DNA of 60,792 nt, taken from assembly GCA_000403215.2 (NCBI GenBank), contig KE159538.1, forward strand, positions 308,064 through 368,855, given 5' to 3'. Below the pieces are notes generated by a model that was not told the origin of the DNA, did no database searches, and saw only the letters and a program-made list of their open reading frames with translations. A program made the translations under genes and the position numbers. Origin of the DNA: Lachnospiraceae bacterium A4 (GTDB lineage Bacteria > Bacillota > Clostridia > Lachnospirales > Lachnospiraceae). Below are positions 18,366-28,534 of this stretch, piece by piece. Within the stretch, counting starts at the first letter, position 1. Each line of letters opens with the position of its first letter.

Positions 18366-18542
18366 ATGTGTAAAAATTCCTACGAACAAGTATCTCACCA
18401 GACAGGCAAAACTATGATATTCTGCAAGCATAAGGGTACCGAAGCTACGCTAAACCAGCTATGTATTAGTCAAAAATATTGTGCTGATAAGGACAGATAT
18501 GTTGAGATAGACCAGAAGCGGGATTGTAAATATTATGAATAA
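18366..18542 (+). CDS. Small Cys-rich protein (58 aa)
   Basis: ATG at 18366, 9 nt after the previous stop and with TAGGTGG upstream. The product (MCKNSYEQVSHQTGKTMIF...) has five Cys residues spread over its length, including ends at CISQKYC and DCKYYE. A metal-binding mini-protein is possible. Not recognised. Confidence 0.55.
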   Translation: MCKNSYEQVSHQTGKTMIFCKHKGTEATLNQLCISQKYCADKDRYVEIDQKRDCKYYE

Positions 18543-18574
18543 AACGAGTGTAAATAAATTAGTGTATATTATTG

Positions 18575-18627
18575 ATGGGTAAGATATAAACTAATCTATT
18601 TTAGTAAAATATCTTACCCATTTTTTT
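18575..18627 (+). terminator. Intrinsic terminator
   Basis: ATGGGTAAGATAT pairs with ATATCTTACCCAT over 13 bp and is followed by seven T residues. Confidence 0.85.
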
Positions 18628-18646
18628 ACGGAATGAGGTGAAGAAC

Positions 18647-18829
18647 ATGGCAAAAATAGACCATGAGTATAATTGTGTCTGGGTTGATGAATTTAATTAT
18701 CTCACAAGACATGGAATTAAATACACTTTTGTAAAAATCGTAGACGGTGTAACTGTTTGGAAATTTAAAAAGACTTCTGATTTGTTTAATAAATTATCTT
18801 CTTTTTATAAAAATGTTTATTCTAGGTGA
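18647..18829 (+). CDS. Hypothetical protein (60 aa)
   Basis: GAGGTG lies 6 nt before ATG 18647 (MAKIDHEYN). The product is small, basic and aromatic-rich (VWKFKKTSDLFNKLSSFYKN). Its stop is 5 nt before the next gene. It resembles XkdX-sized late genes only by size; no function given. Confidence 0.55.
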   Translation: MAKIDHEYNCVWVDEFNYLTRHGIKYTFVKIVDGVTVWKFKKTSDLFNKLSSFYKNVYSR

Positions 18830-18833
18830 TTAT

Positions 18834-19190
18834 ATGATATTTGCAAAATACAAAACACACGATCAAATAATTGAAATACTCGAAAGAAAACTTAGGATTG
18901 CTGAAATGAAACGTGAGGAACGAAATTTAAAACTACAAATATTAAAAACGCATCTTCCGTTTTACTTAACAATCAAATTCAATAAGTTAGTTGTTCTACT
19001 TTCAATTATTACAATCATTTTTTATACAGTTGCAGCTATACTACTACAAAAATACACACTGACAGAGCTTAGTCCTACGCTTACAACATGTGTGTATGCA
19101 TTCTTTGGGACAGAACTATTGGGACTCGCAGGAATAAAAATTTGTGATACGAAATTTACAAATCAAGACAATAATGATATTGGCAGTTAG
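18834..19190 (+). CDS. Small membrane protein before the holin
   Basis: 118 aa from ATG 18834, preceded by TAGGTGAT. An N-terminal amphipathic coiled coil is followed by two membrane helices (about residues 47-68 and 76-95). It ends 9 nt before the holin gene. It may be an accessory holin or spanin-like component, by position only. Confidence 0.55.
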   Translation: MIFAKYKTHDQIIEILERKLRIAEMKREERNLKLQILKTHLPFYLTIKFNKLVVLLSIITIIFYTVAAILLQKYTLTELSPTLTTCVYAFFGTELLGLAGIKICDTKFTNQDNNDIGS

Positions 19191-19198
19191 GAGAAATT

Positions 19199-19606
19199 AT
19201 GGAAATTATAGAATTATTAAATTACATTTTATATATTGTTTTAACAATGATTTTACCTGTTGTTGCTACATATGTAGTTAATCTTATCAAGGCAAAGATT
19301 AATGAAAGTAATATTATCGCTGATGCTACACAGAATGAAAACACCGCCAAAATGATTGAACATGCTTTATCAGATGTTATGGATGCTGTATTGTACATAA
19401 ATCAAATATACGTAGATGCCTTAAAATCAAGTGGAAAGTTTGACAAAGACGCACAAAAGAATGCATTTAATCGTGCCTATACAGAAGCTCTAAACATGAT
19501 TTCAGAAGAATCTCAAAAGGTTATTGAACAGTTATATGGATCATTTGATAAATGGTTAAAATCCAAAATTGAAACTTCTGTAAATTTGGCAAAAAGGCAG
19601 AAATAA
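19199..19606 (+). CDS. Holin, LL-H superfamily type
   Basis: 135 aa with one strong N-terminal membrane segment (YILYIVLTMILPVVATYVV) followed by a long helical cytosolic part (QNENTAKMIEHALSDVMDAV) that is characteristic of Holin_LLH proteins. It would form membrane lesions to release the endolysin. It lies 5 nt upstream of the endolysin gene. GGAG precedes the ATG. Confidence 0.8.
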   Translation: MEIIELLNYILYIVLTMILPVVATYVVNLIKAKINESNIIADATQNENTAKMIEHALSDVMDAVLYINQIYVDALKSSGKFDKDAQKNAFNRAYTEALNMISEESQKVIEQLYGSFDKWLKSKIETSVNLAKRQK

Positions 19607-19610
19607 TCCT

Positions 19611-20966
19611 ATGAGGTTGTCAATCAGCGAAAATGGACTTGCATTAATAAAACGATTTGAAGGGTGTAGATTAACAGCGTATAAGGATAGTGCAGGTATT
19701 TGGACTATAGGATATGGTCATACCTCTGGTGTATTAACAGGACAAACTATTACACAAATTCAAGCAGATGCATATTTAAAATCAGACTGTGCCAATGCAG
19801 AAAAATATGTGAATCAATATGATAATATATATCATTGGAATCAAAATCAGTTTGATGCACTTGTCAGTTTTACTTTTAATTGTGGCAATGGAAACTTAAA
19901 AACGCTACTAAACGATGGACAACGAACTATAAAAGAAATTAGCGGCAAAATTATTGCTTACAATAAAGCTGGAGGAAAAACATTACAAGGACTAATTAAT
20001 AGACGAAACGCCGAAAAGGAGTTGTTTGATAAAATGGGTACTATTGCAATAAAAAACAAATCACAAATGATAAAACCGATTAGTTATCTTCAAACAGATC
20101 CGAAATGGAAAAATTACAATTATTCTGCAAAAGGTGAAAAGAAAACTATTGGCAGCTCAGGATGTGGTGTTGCTGTTACGGCAATGGTAATCGCCACATT
20201 AAAAGATAAAAATGTAACGCCCATTACAACCGCAGAATGGTCTATGTCCCATGGGTATAAAGCTTTAAATCAGGGAACTTATTATACATATTTTGTTCCA
20301 CAATTAGCTCATTATGATATCCAATGTAAAAGATTAAACCAGTCAAATTTATATGGGTGCTCTTCTTCTGATTATCATACAGAGGCATTGAACGCTTTAA
20401 AGAATGGGAACTGGATAATCGGCTGTATGGGAAAGGGAACATGGACAAGTTCTGGACATTTTATACTTTTATACAAATATGAAAATGGATATGTATATAT
20501 TAATGATCCAGCATCAACAAAAGCAAACAGAATTAAAAATACATGGAATTTATTTGCTAAACAAGTAAAATATATGTGGATTATTGATGTGCCCGAAAGT
20601 TTTAAAACAGGAATCGCTTCTCCTGTCATTTCTGCAACTATTCCCAATAATAATTCTTATTCTAAAAGACAATTTATTAAAGATGTGCAGATTGCTATTG
20701 GTGCAAAAGCAGATGGGATTGCTGGAACTGAAACACTTTCTAAGACTATCACAGTCTCAAAGAATAAAAACAATAGACATGCTGTTATAAGACCTTTACA
20801 AAAATATCTTAATTCTATTGGATTTAATTGCGGGAATGCTGATGGTGTAGCTGGAGTAAAATTTGATACTGCTGTCAAATCATACCAAAAGAAAAATAAT
20901 TGTATTGCAGATGGCGAACTAACAAAATCTGGGAATACATGGAAGAAACTATTAGGACTAAAATAA
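19611..20966 (+). CDS. Endolysin: GH24 lysozyme, C39-like peptidase, peptidoglycan-binding domain
   Basis: 451 aa with three parts. Residues 1-140 are a T4-type lysozyme with catalytic triad Glu-Asp-Thr in IKRFEG, YKDSAG and IGYGHT. Residues about 155-330 are a C39-like Cys peptidase (SSGCGVAVTAMV, GHFILLY, INDPAS supply Cys, His and Asp). Residues about 360-450 are a peptidoglycan-binding helix bundle ending ADGELTKSGNTW. It cleaves the wall at sugar and peptide bonds. There is no signal peptide, so release depends on the holin just upstream. Confidence 0.9.
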   Translation: MRLSISENGLALIKRFEGCRLTAYKDSAGIWTIGYGHTSGVLTGQTITQIQADAYLKSDCANAEKYVNQYDNIYHWNQNQFDALVSFTFNCGNGNLKTLLNDGQRTIKEISGKIIAYNKAGGKTLQGLINRRNAEKELFDKMGTIAIKNKSQMIKPISYLQTDPKWKNYNYSAKGEKKTIGSSGCGVAVTAMVIATLKDKNVTPITTAEWSMSHGYKALNQGTYYTYFVPQLAHYDIQCKRLNQSNLYGCSSSDYHTEALNALKNGNWIIGCMGKGTWTSSGHFILLYKYENGYVYINDPASTKANRIKNTWNLFAKQVKYMWIIDVPESFKTGIASPVISATIPNNNSYSKRQFIKDVQIAIGAKADGIAGTETLSKTITVSKNKNNRHAVIRPLQKYLNSIGFNCGNADGVAGVKFDTAVKSYQKKNNCIADGELTKSGNTWKKLLGLK

Positions 20967-20992
20967 ACGGAACAGAAAGGCAAAATTATGTA

Positions 20993-21502
20993 ATGAATGA
21001 AATAATTGAATTAACAAATGTAGATTTTTCTTCTATATTTATTTCTGTATTTATTATTCTTGTTGGTGTTAAAGCCATTGTATCTTTATTTGAATGGGTG
21101 ATCAACAAACTTGGGCTTGAAACAAAGTGGATGCGTGAAAAACGGGAAGAACACGAACTTCTATTAAATACTTCAAATAGTCTTATTATCCTTCGGCAAA
21201 AGCATGATGAAGATATGAAAAAGTCAGACAGTCATGATGAAGAAATGCGCAATGATATAAAAAGACTTACACAATTATTTGTAGATAAACAGATTAATGA
21301 TTACAGATGGGAAATAATTAATCTGGCAGACAAAATTGCCAGTGGTAAATCTGCCAGCAAAGAGTGTCTCAGACATGCGATCGCCACATATGAAAAGTAT
21401 GAAAAAATTATTGATGAACATGGACTTGTTAACGGGGAGGTTGAAATATCTATTGAAGTTATAAAAGAATGTTATCAAAACAGATTGAAAGAAAATAAGT
21501 AG
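20993..21502 (+). CDS. Membrane-anchored coiled-coil protein after endolysin
   Basis: ATG 20993 (MNEIIELTN). One membrane helix near residues 12-30 (IFISVFIILVGVKAIVSLF), then a long charged coiled coil (residues 40-100) and a C-terminal helical domain (ECLRHAIATYEKYEKIIDEH). Such proteins are common in clostridial phage lysis cassettes; perhaps a second holin or spanin-like factor. Not proven. Confidence 0.6.
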   Translation: MNEIIELTNVDFSSIFISVFIILVGVKAIVSLFEWVINKLGLETKWMREKREEHELLLNTSNSLIILRQKHDEDMKKSDSHDEEMRNDIKRLTQLFVDKQINDYRWEIINLADKIASGKSASKECLRHAIATYEKYEKIIDEHGLVNGEVEISIEVIKECYQNRLKENK

Positions 21503-21539
21503 GATTGAAAATGAATTTTCATTGCACTGAAAATTAGGT

Positions 21540-21568
21540 TTGAACTTTACCATATTATGTCGTATAAT
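21540..21568 (+). promoter_or_regulatory. Promoter of antitoxin-like RNA 2
   Basis: TTGAAC at 21540-21545, 17-nt spacer, perfect TATAAT at 21563-21568. Confidence 0.75.
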
Positions 21569-21574
21569 AACTAC

Positions 21575-21695
21575 ATAAGAAACAACAAGCAGATATCCGT
21601 TAGACGGTTTTGAGCCATAATTTTGGTCGATTAATGGCTAATAAAACAAGTTTATTTACAAAAATGACCGCTTATTACTTGTGGCGGTTATTTTT
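21575..21695 (+). ncRNA. Antisense RNA of type I toxin-like locus 2
   Basis: The RNA runs from the promoter above to a terminator formed by AATGACCGC and GCGGTTATT plus T residues (21663-21695). It overlaps the last codons of the convergent toxin-like gene. The 5' part (AGCAGATATCCGTTAGACGG) matches RNA 1 and the toxin leader in sense orientation. Confidence 0.65.
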
Positions 21696-21794
21696 GTGGT
21701 TAATTTTGTCAATCAGGCGTGCTATGTAAGTTATAAATAAACCACTTACTATTCTGCCAAAAATTCCAATAATGAATTCCACAACAGATGTCAC
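21675..21794 (-). CDS. Small hydrophobic type I toxin-like peptide 2 (39 aa)
   Basis: GTG at 21794 follows a GGGAGGTGA site. The product starts VTSVVEFIIGIFGRIVSGLF and ends in a basic tail (DKINHKNNRHK). It is a relative of the peptide at 538-669 (same length class, same IVSG and NRH features). A TATAAT box on the minus strand near 21930 would start a leader of about 130 nt. A membrane-acting toxin held off by the overlapping RNA is inferred. Confidence 0.65.
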   Translation of the reverse strand: MTSVVEFIIGIFGRIVSGLFITYIARLIDKINHKNNRHK

Positions 21795-22036
21795 TTATAT
21801 TCACCTCCCTTCGTAGCGAGGTATCTATATAAACTGAATATTACTATTCAGACGTGACTCAGAAAACCGCCTTTTACAATCCCATCTAGCCATAAATGAA
21901 ATGTTGGATACTGCTTGTCTTTCTTTATTATAAGGAATATGTCAAATATTGTTTATAAAAGTGTTTATACTTGTTATTATTCTGTGATAAGTATAAGCAC
22001 TTTTATATTTTCAGCACAATTTAGGGAGGGATTAAT

Positions 22037-22495
22037 ATATCTCAAAATGAAGGAAAAAAATTTGAAGCAGATTTAAAGTCAAGCATTCCTGATACTTGTT
22101 GGTTATATCGTTTAAGAGATAATGCATCATCATTTGCGAATGGAACAAATACTCGATTCACCAGCAGTAATATATGTGACTATATTTTGTATGATGATAT
22201 TACAAAAACTTTGTATTTAATAGAATGTAAATCTACAAAAGGAACCAGCATTCCTCTTTCTATGATTCGTGACAATCAAATAAAAGGTTTAAAAGAAGCT
22301 GGAAAACATAAATTGGTTTCAGGATTTCTCATAAACTTCAGAAATGAGAAAAATGATACCTATTTTATTCCAATAAACAACTTTTCAGATATGATAAATA
22401 GTATAAAAAAGAAATCATTTAATATAAACGACTTAGAAAATTTTGGAGCAACAAAAATAGAAAGTAACAAAAAAACGTACCAGATATACATATGA
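22037..22495 (+). CDS. RecU-like Holliday junction resolvase (AUA start)
   Basis: The product starts ISQNEGKKFEADLKSSIP and has the RecU-type pattern: an E-G-K-x-F-E start, YRLRDNASSF, then the nuclease core CDYILYDDITKTLYLIECKS (D...E-x-K, about residues 50-72) and a basic end. 152 aa, like phage RecU homologues, which resolve recombination junctions. There is no ATG, GTG or TTG near the N terminus; ATA at 22037 lies 7 nt after GGAGG, so I use it. It is an unusual place for such a gene, in the middle of late genes. Confidence 0.7.
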   Translation: MSQNEGKKFEADLKSSIPDTCWLYRLRDNASSFANGTNTRFTSSNICDYILYDDITKTLYLIECKSTKGTSIPLSMIRDNQIKGLKEAGKHKLVSGFLINFRNEKNDTYFIPINNFSDMINSIKKKSFNINDLENFGATKIESNKKTYQIYI

Positions 22496-22537
22496 TATTC
22501 AAAAAATGATAAATGAACTACATATAGGGAGACGTAT

Positions 22538-22921
22538 ATGAGTGAAAACAAATCTACAAATCAAAAGTGCCTAGAAAACATTTTATGTCATTTGACTAAA
22601 TTGGTTATTTTAACAGAACATGACGAAATAGATGACTTAAAGAAGTTAGTGAAGATGTCCACTTCTGTCTCGGCTCAGTTACTAGGTGTGACTCAGAAGG
22701 AAAATGGCGAATACATTGATGAAGATGTATGTGAAATTAACATGACATCAGAACATATCAATGATTATATAAAAGCACGTCAGGGAAAGCTTTCAAAAGA
22801 TGAAATTTCACTACTTATCAAAAATAAGCAAATAGATCATCTCCAGTTTGACCATGATAATGATATATGGCAGATGTGGGATAACACAGGTAAATATTTT
22901 GAATTTCAGGAAAAATGGTGA
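22538..22921 (+). CDS. Hypothetical protein (127 aa)
   Basis: GGGAGACGT precedes the ATG. Helical N terminus with a short Cys/His stretch (CLENILCHL), then a segment HINDYIKARQGKLSKDEISL that could be a winged-helix or HTH. Not recognised; together with its neighbours it forms a small cassette before the tape measure gene. Confidence 0.6.
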   Translation: MSENKSTNQKCLENILCHLTKLVILTEHDEIDDLKKLVKMSTSVSAQLLGVTQKENGEYIDEDVCEINMTSEHINDYIKARQGKLSKDEISLLIKNKQIDHLQFDHDNDIWQMWDNTGKYFEFQEKW

Positions 22922-22927
22922 TAAAAT

Positions 22928-23404
22928 TTGAAAATGTTAAACATTGTGAAAAGAAATTGGATTATGTTTTTGTTGGGCTGCGCGTTCTATACATTAATAG
23001 AGATGTTCTGGCGTGGATATAGTTTTCGAGAAATGTCTATTCTTGGAGGTTTGATTTTTGTTACAGGAGGACTATTAAATAATAAGTTTTCATGGAAAAT
23101 GGATTTACTTCTGCAATGTGGTATCATTTCTTTAATGATAACTATATCGGAAGCAGTTATTGGGAATATAGATTATTATTTTTTACATAAAAATATGTGG
23201 GATTATTCTAATCTTCCACTGTCATATCTAAATGGAAAAATCAGTATCCCATTTTCAATCATTTGGTTCTTTATGGGATTTGCAATAATCCTTACACATG
23301 ACGCAATTACATATTATTGGATGCACGATGGTGAACAACCTGAGTATTGGATATGGAAAAAAAGAATATGGAAAATGCCCGTAAGAGAATGTGATTTAGA
23401 TTAA
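22928..23404 (+). CDS. Integral membrane protein (four helices)
   Basis: TTG start at 22928 or ATG at 22934. Four hydrophobic helices: about residues 10-27, 37-50, 60-78 and 100-125 (SIIWFFMGFAIILTHDAI). C terminus rich in Trp and charged residues (PEYWIWKKRIWKM). Small integral membrane proteins like this occur next to phage lysis and exclusion genes. No function assigned. Confidence 0.6.
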   Translation: MKMLNIVKRNWIMFLLGCAFYTLIEMFWRGYSFREMSILGGLIFVTGGLLNNKFSWKMDLLLQCGIISLMITISEAVIGNIDYYFLHKNMWDYSNLPLSYLNGKISIPFSIIWFFMGFAIILTHDAITYYWMHDGEQPEYWIWKKRIWKMPVRECDLD

Positions 23405-23423
23405 AAATTGGAGGAAATTTAAT

Positions 23424-23642
23424 ATGATAAATTATATTAGAATGAAAAGAGCAGAATGGAAAATTAAAGCAACACTTTATAATGCTATTGCTGCATTTAT
23501 TGATAATCAGAAAGAAATATTAGAATTGTTGCAGAAAATATATATTGCTTTTAAGGATGTCTCTGCGGAAGATTTGCAAAAAGAATTTATTAGTAAACTC
23601 GCAGAGATTATCCACAATGATAATAAAAGCAATACAAAATAA
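23424..23642 (+). CDS. Hypothetical helical protein (72 aa)
   Basis: Preceded by TTGGAGGAAATT. Entirely helical product (MINYIRMKRAEWKIKAT...), no motif. It follows the membrane protein by 19 nt and is probably co-transcribed. Confidence 0.55.
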   Translation: MINYIRMKRAEWKIKATLYNAIAAFIDNQKEILELLQKIYIAFKDVSAEDLQKEFISKLAEIIHNDNKSNTK

Positions 23643-23721
23643 AATGTCTCTTTCATAAAGAAAATTATCACTACTCTCTCACTATTACATGAGGGAGTAT
23701 TTTTGTGTAAAGGATAAATAT

Positions 23722-24147
23722 ATGGCTACAGTAATAAAATCACCTAATGAATTAAAAATGATAAATGTTGTTTGTGGTAAAGCTGTTGAGAATGCCTGTA
23801 ACAGACTATTAGGAAGTTTACAGCAAATTATTGACGAAGAATTTTATGACGTATTTGATCCTGAATACTATCACAGGACATATCAATTCTGGAGATCGGC
23901 TACAACAAAAATGCTTACACAAAATTGCGGTCAGATTTTTATGGACAAGTCTGCAATGAATTATAATAAATTTTGGACTGGCGAGAAACAAATTTATGCT
24001 GCGTCTATCGGATCACACGGCGGATTTGTTACAGATGAAACAAAAGAACATAGATTTTGGGAAGTGTTTATAGAATTCTGTGAGGAACATTGTATTGATA
24101 TATTATTAGAAGAACTACAAAAACAAGGACTAAATGTTAAAAAGTAA
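23722..24147 (+). CDS. Hypothetical protein (141 aa)
   Basis: I use ATG 23722 (MATVIKSPNEL) after AAAGGATA; the upstream part of the frame covers an inverted repeat (CTCTCTCACT...GAGGGAG). Compact, Cys/Trp/Tyr-containing product with FWEVFIEFCEEHCIDILLEE at the end. Not recognised. Confidence 0.55.
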   Translation: MATVIKSPNELKMINVVCGKAVENACNRLLGSLQQIIDEEFYDVFDPEYYHRTYQFWRSATTKMLTQNCGQIFMDKSAMNYNKFWTGEKQIYAASIGSHGGFVTDETKEHRFWEVFIEFCEEHCIDILLEELQKQGLNVKK

Positions 24148-24167
24148 AATGAAATATTTGAACTACT

Positions 24168-24195
24168 ACCGCCCTTTCGTTGGCGGTTATTTTTA
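24168..24195 (+). terminator. Terminator before the tape measure gene
   Basis: ACCGCC pairs with GGCGGT around an 8-nt loop, followed by TTATTTTT. Confidence 0.7.
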
Positions 24196-24224
24196 TGATT
24201 AAAATTGAGGGAGGTAAATAACTT

Positions 24225-27200
24225 ATGGATGAATTTCTAATATTGCTCCAAGCAAAATTAGATGAGGCAAAATCAAAAGAAAATATTAATAAAACAGGTA
24301 TTCCTAATTTACAAAGTCAGCTTGATAAATTAAAAGTTCAGGTAGAGCTTGATCCAAAAGCTACTCAAACATTAGCTGATAATATCGGAAAACTAATCAA
24401 TCAGAAGATTGTTATTTCTGATATGAGTGTCAATCAAACACAGATAGTTAAAACAGGACAACAAATTGGTAAAATAATTTCTGATAATGCAAAAAAAGCA
24501 ATTAGTAATGTAAGTTCAAAATCTATTGGTAAATATTTCAAAGTTGATTCTTCTACTTCAAATCAGTTCAGAAACGAAATGGAGAAATTAGTAAAAGAAT
24601 GGACTAATACAAAAGGCAAACTTACGGATGTTAATATTCAAACTCGTACATCTTATGATGAAAAAGAAGCTAGAAATATTGAGAGACTCCATCAGGCGAC
24701 CGTTACATATAAGAACGAATTAGATGAGGTTATAAAGAAAACTATTGCTTGGAGGCAGATAGGCACTACTACTAATGCAAACGGAGAAGAAGAAATACTT
24801 CGTGGCTTTGTTGAGGTTGCAGGACGATATTCCAAGTCTATAGATACAGCAAGTGCAAAAACAGATAACTTTGCAAAGAAGCAAAAGGAAACTGTTGCCA
24901 ATATGCAAAACACTATTAATCAAATTACATCAAGGGTATTTGATTCTAATTCTTCAAGACCAATAACATCTGATTCATCATTAGAAAAACTAAATATCCA
25001 AGTAGCATATGTTGAAAACGCAATGTATGATTTGAAAAACGCTACTTCTACTACTTTTGATGACGCAAAGATAAAAGTACAAGATGAAATTTCACAATTA
25101 AAGATATTAGAAAAAGAGCTTAGAAATGCTGATAATATTTCTAATAAAATGAAAGGTACAGATGTTACTTCTGGTATATCAATAGCAAAAAATGATTTAG
25201 AGAAATTTAAAGCAGAAGCAAAAGATTTTCCTCAAATCACACAGACAATAAAAGATTTAGATAAAGCTATTACGAATGTTGGTGATGCTTCATCTTTAAA
25301 TGCATTTAATGACCAATTAAGAGTTGCAAGATCTGAATTAGCTAAAATCAAGTCAGAAACTTCTACTGTTAACAGAAATGAAAAAGTAGGTATCAATATA
25401 TCTGGATTGCAATCTAAGATTGCTGATCTGCAAAGAATAAGTCCTGAAATTAATAAATTTGAAACTGAAATAAATGGTGTCAAAGTTACTGTTCAAAGTT
25501 TATTAGCTGATTTATCAAAAATTAATACTCAAAGTGATTTTTCTGTTGTTAATTCAAAATGGAAAGCATTTACTGATGCTGCAAAATCTGCTGGTATTGC
25601 CGTTACAGATGTAGGAAATAGCCTTTCTCAATCAGCAAAAGAATCTTCACGACTATTAAAGGAATTAGAAAAATCATATCAGAGTATTAAGAATCTTCAG
25701 ATACGAAAAAGCACATTAGACCCTATTGCTGACAGTAGCAAAATTGCAAAATTAAATGAGGAAATTGCAAAAGAGAAAAATAACTATAATAACGTTTTTC
25801 GCTCAGCCAGTGCAAATGGAAATTTTGATATTTCAGCTTGGAAAGAAATTAAATCTGCAATAGATTCCGCAACAAAAAGCAAAATAGAGTATAATAATGC
25901 AGGAAAAATAGATTACTTAAATGGGCAAAAAAATAACTTATCTAATACCCTTTCAACCTTAAAATCTTCATTGATAGAAAACGGTTTATATACTGATGAA
26001 TTAAAGCAAAAAATAGAAACACTAGAATCATTACTAGTAAATATCTCTAACAAAGGTGATTTATCAGCATTTAAGACAAATTTAAAATCTATAGAATCCG
26101 AGATTGGAACGCTATCACAGATCAATAAAATTCAACTTTCATTTGAAACTGGAGGGTATGAATCCAAGGTTGAAACTTTGATTGCGCGAACACAGCAATG
26201 GACTGATGTAAACGGTAATGCAAGAATCAGCACTACTGCCCTGTCAACTGCATTGAACAATTTGGGCGATGCCTCTAAAGCTTTGTCAAATAACAATACT
26301 GTTGAAAATCAGAAGGCATTAATTGCGGCGGAAAAAGAATTAGATACCCAAATTAAAAAGGTTACTAACTCTATCAGAACAATGAATACAGATCTTGCCA
26401 AAGACTCTGCTGTTGCATCTTTGCATAACAGAGTCCAAGACTTTATAGGCAAAAACGGAAAAGCTGTAAAATACTTTGGTGCGGAATTAAATAAGATTCT
26501 AAACGAGACTGCTCAGGGTGCCGAAGTTAGTAAAACCAAATTAGCACAATTAGAGCAAAGTTTTGGAAATATTGGTGTTGCTGCCCGCAATGCTGGTAAA
26601 CTTGGCAAGACATTCTTCCAGACCTTACGAGAAGGAATGAGTTCTTTTAGTTATTGGACAAGTTCTACTTTTCTGGTAATGAAGGCTATCCAGTCTATTA
26701 AAGGTGGATTGGGAACTGTTAAAGCATTGGATACTGCTTTGGTTGATTTGAAAAAGACTACCACTATGACGAATAGTGAGTTGGACAATTTTTATTATTC
26801 TTCTAATAAAGTAGCGAAACAGATGGGCGTTACTACTGAGGAGATAATTAATCAAGCAAGTGCTTGGAGCCGCTTGGGATATGGATCGGCAGAAGCCGCT
26901 ACGAAAATGGCTAAATTAAGTTCACAATTTGCTTTAATCTCTCCAGGGATGGATGTTGACAAAGCCACATCTGGATTAGTCAGTATTATGAAAGCGTATG
27001 ACATTTCGGTTGATGATGTATTAGAAAAGATTGAAAGTAAAGTAAATATTATTGGTAACAATCTAGCTTTATCAAACGATAATATAGTTTCCATGTTACA
27101 AGACTCTGTATCTGCTATGGCAGAAGGCAGAAATACATTGGAACAGACAATTGCCTTAGAAAGTGCCGCTTACGAAATCGTACAAGATAATAGTGTTGGC

Positions 27201-27752
27201 AATGGGTTTAAGACCGTTTCTCTTAGGTTGCGCGGTCTAAATGAGGAAACTCAAGAACTTGATGATTCCTTAAAAACTATTAAAGGTGATTTATATGATT
27301 TAACTGGCGTGTCTGTCATGGAAGATGCAGATACATATAAGAGCACCTATCAGATATTAAAGGAGATTTCTGAAGTTTGGAACTCACTCACTGACAAAAC
27401 ACGTGCAGAAGCTCTTGAATTAATGTTCGGAAAATTAAGAAGCAATGTTGGCGCTGCTGTGCTAAAAAATTTCTCCGCAGCCGAAAGAGCAATGAATTTA
27501 ATGGCAGATTCGGCAGGATCAGCAGATAGAGAACTTGAAGTTGTTACCCAGAGTCTCGACTTCAAACTCAACCGCCTATCCGAAACAAGCACATCAGTAG
27601 CCCAAAACCTCTTTAAAAGAGATGACATGAAAACAGTTGTTGACGGATTTACATCGGTTATGAACGTCATTGACTCATTAACCTCCAAACTTGGATTGTT
27701 TGGATCTATCGGATTAGGAGCCGGTTTATTTGCTGGCTGGAAAAACGTCGGT
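24225..27752 (+). CDS. Tape measure protein, exon 1
   Basis: 1176 codons. Residues 1-800 are mostly coiled coil; residues about 815-1000 carry the TP901-type tape measure core (GLGTVKALDTALVDLKKTTT, EIINQASAWSRLGYGSAEAA). The protein sets tail length and is threaded into the tail tube. The exon ends at ...GCTGGCTGGAAAAACGTCGGT in the conserved GLFAGWKNVG region. Read on without splicing, the frame stops three codons later. GTCGGT (27747-27752) pairs with the intron guide GCCGAC. Exon 2 continues in the same frame (NVG then IFKTITDETT). Confidence 0.9.
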
Positions 27753-28261
27753 ATAGCTTAAATATATTAGTTAGCTATCAACAATCATTGTATATTGTTG
27801 TGAATGTGCCGACAGCATAGTTTTTTGATTCTTGTGGCAAAGACAAGAAGGTTCTATGCCTGTCATGAGATACATGATAGTAAATAAAATTCGTGATTCA
27901 TTTGTCGCGAAGGTCGATATGGTCTGAATAGACTCTTTGTGATAATACAAAGACGGGGAATCTTGTACCTATCATATAAAATATGATACTAAATGAGATC
28001 CGCAGGGAAGCCTCTCTTCTACTCATTTGTAGAATGATGAACCCTCACTGTAATGAAATGGCTACAGACGGTTAGATGCAACGCTGCCGTAAGAATATAC
28101 ATTCGATGCTATACTGAGATATGACAGTTTATTATTCAGTAGGAATCTTATCTCCTACTTTCATATCGTGGATGATAAGAAGGTCTATTTAGGGGTGGAG
28201 CCCGAAATAGATGAAATAGAACTAAAAACCAAAGGACTACCAGAGTAGAATCCAGTAGTCC
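27753..28261 (+). ncRNA. Group I-type ribozyme core of intron 1
   Basis: P1 is extended by two hairpins (ATAGCT/AGCTAT and CAACAAT/ATTGTTG). Group I consensus-like strings occur in order: GACGGGGAATC (27952-27962, P element) and GATCCGCAGGGAAG (27997-28010, Q element). P3 can be CGATATG (27915-27921) with CATATCG (28162-28168). P7 can be GGCTAC (28060-28065) with GTAGTC (28255-28260), but a local hairpin GGACTAC/GTAGTCC competes, so R and S are tentative. Hairpins at 28138-28159 and 28184-28209 could be P7.x and P8. Confidence 0.65.
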
Positions 28262-28265
28262 AAAA

Positions 28266-28484
28266 TTACCTATGTAATTCTGTCTCAAAAGAGACATCTT
28301 TGACATTGGCTTTTGCGTGAACATCTTTGTACTTTACCAATGTATTGCATAATTTACATACAATTTTGTATATGTAAGGCAATACAAATCGAATGGTGGC
28401 GTAAAAGAATATGAGATATGCTAATACGCAAACCATCCCATACACAGAGTCGCACTCAACAGCACTTCTAATTATATTTCCCAT
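28266..28484 (-). CDS. Small membrane protein at the left end of the cargo (72 aa)
   Basis: ATG 28484 (MGNIIRSAVE) follows CGGAGGTGG on the minus strand. Two hydrophobic stretches (VYGMVCVLAYLIFFYATI and FVLPYIYKIVCKL) and a polar tail. It starts right after the ribozyme core and runs against the tape measure transcript, so it would be expressed on its own, perhaps in the lysogen. Function unknown. Confidence 0.55.
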   Translation of the reverse strand: MGNIIRSAVECDSVYGMVCVLAYLIFFYATIRFVLPYIYKIVCKLCNTLVKYKDVHAKANVKDVSFETELHR

Positions 28485-28534
28485 ACGCCACCTCCGACAT
28501 TTGTTTTTGTTTTTAATATCATGCAATTAAAGGT

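Noticed and set aside
28060-28186. AAGAAGGTCT (28177-28186) as the S element of intron 1
   Set aside because: It leaves no room for P8 after the P3 strand at 28162-28168; the later GTAGTCC is a better, still tentative, choice.
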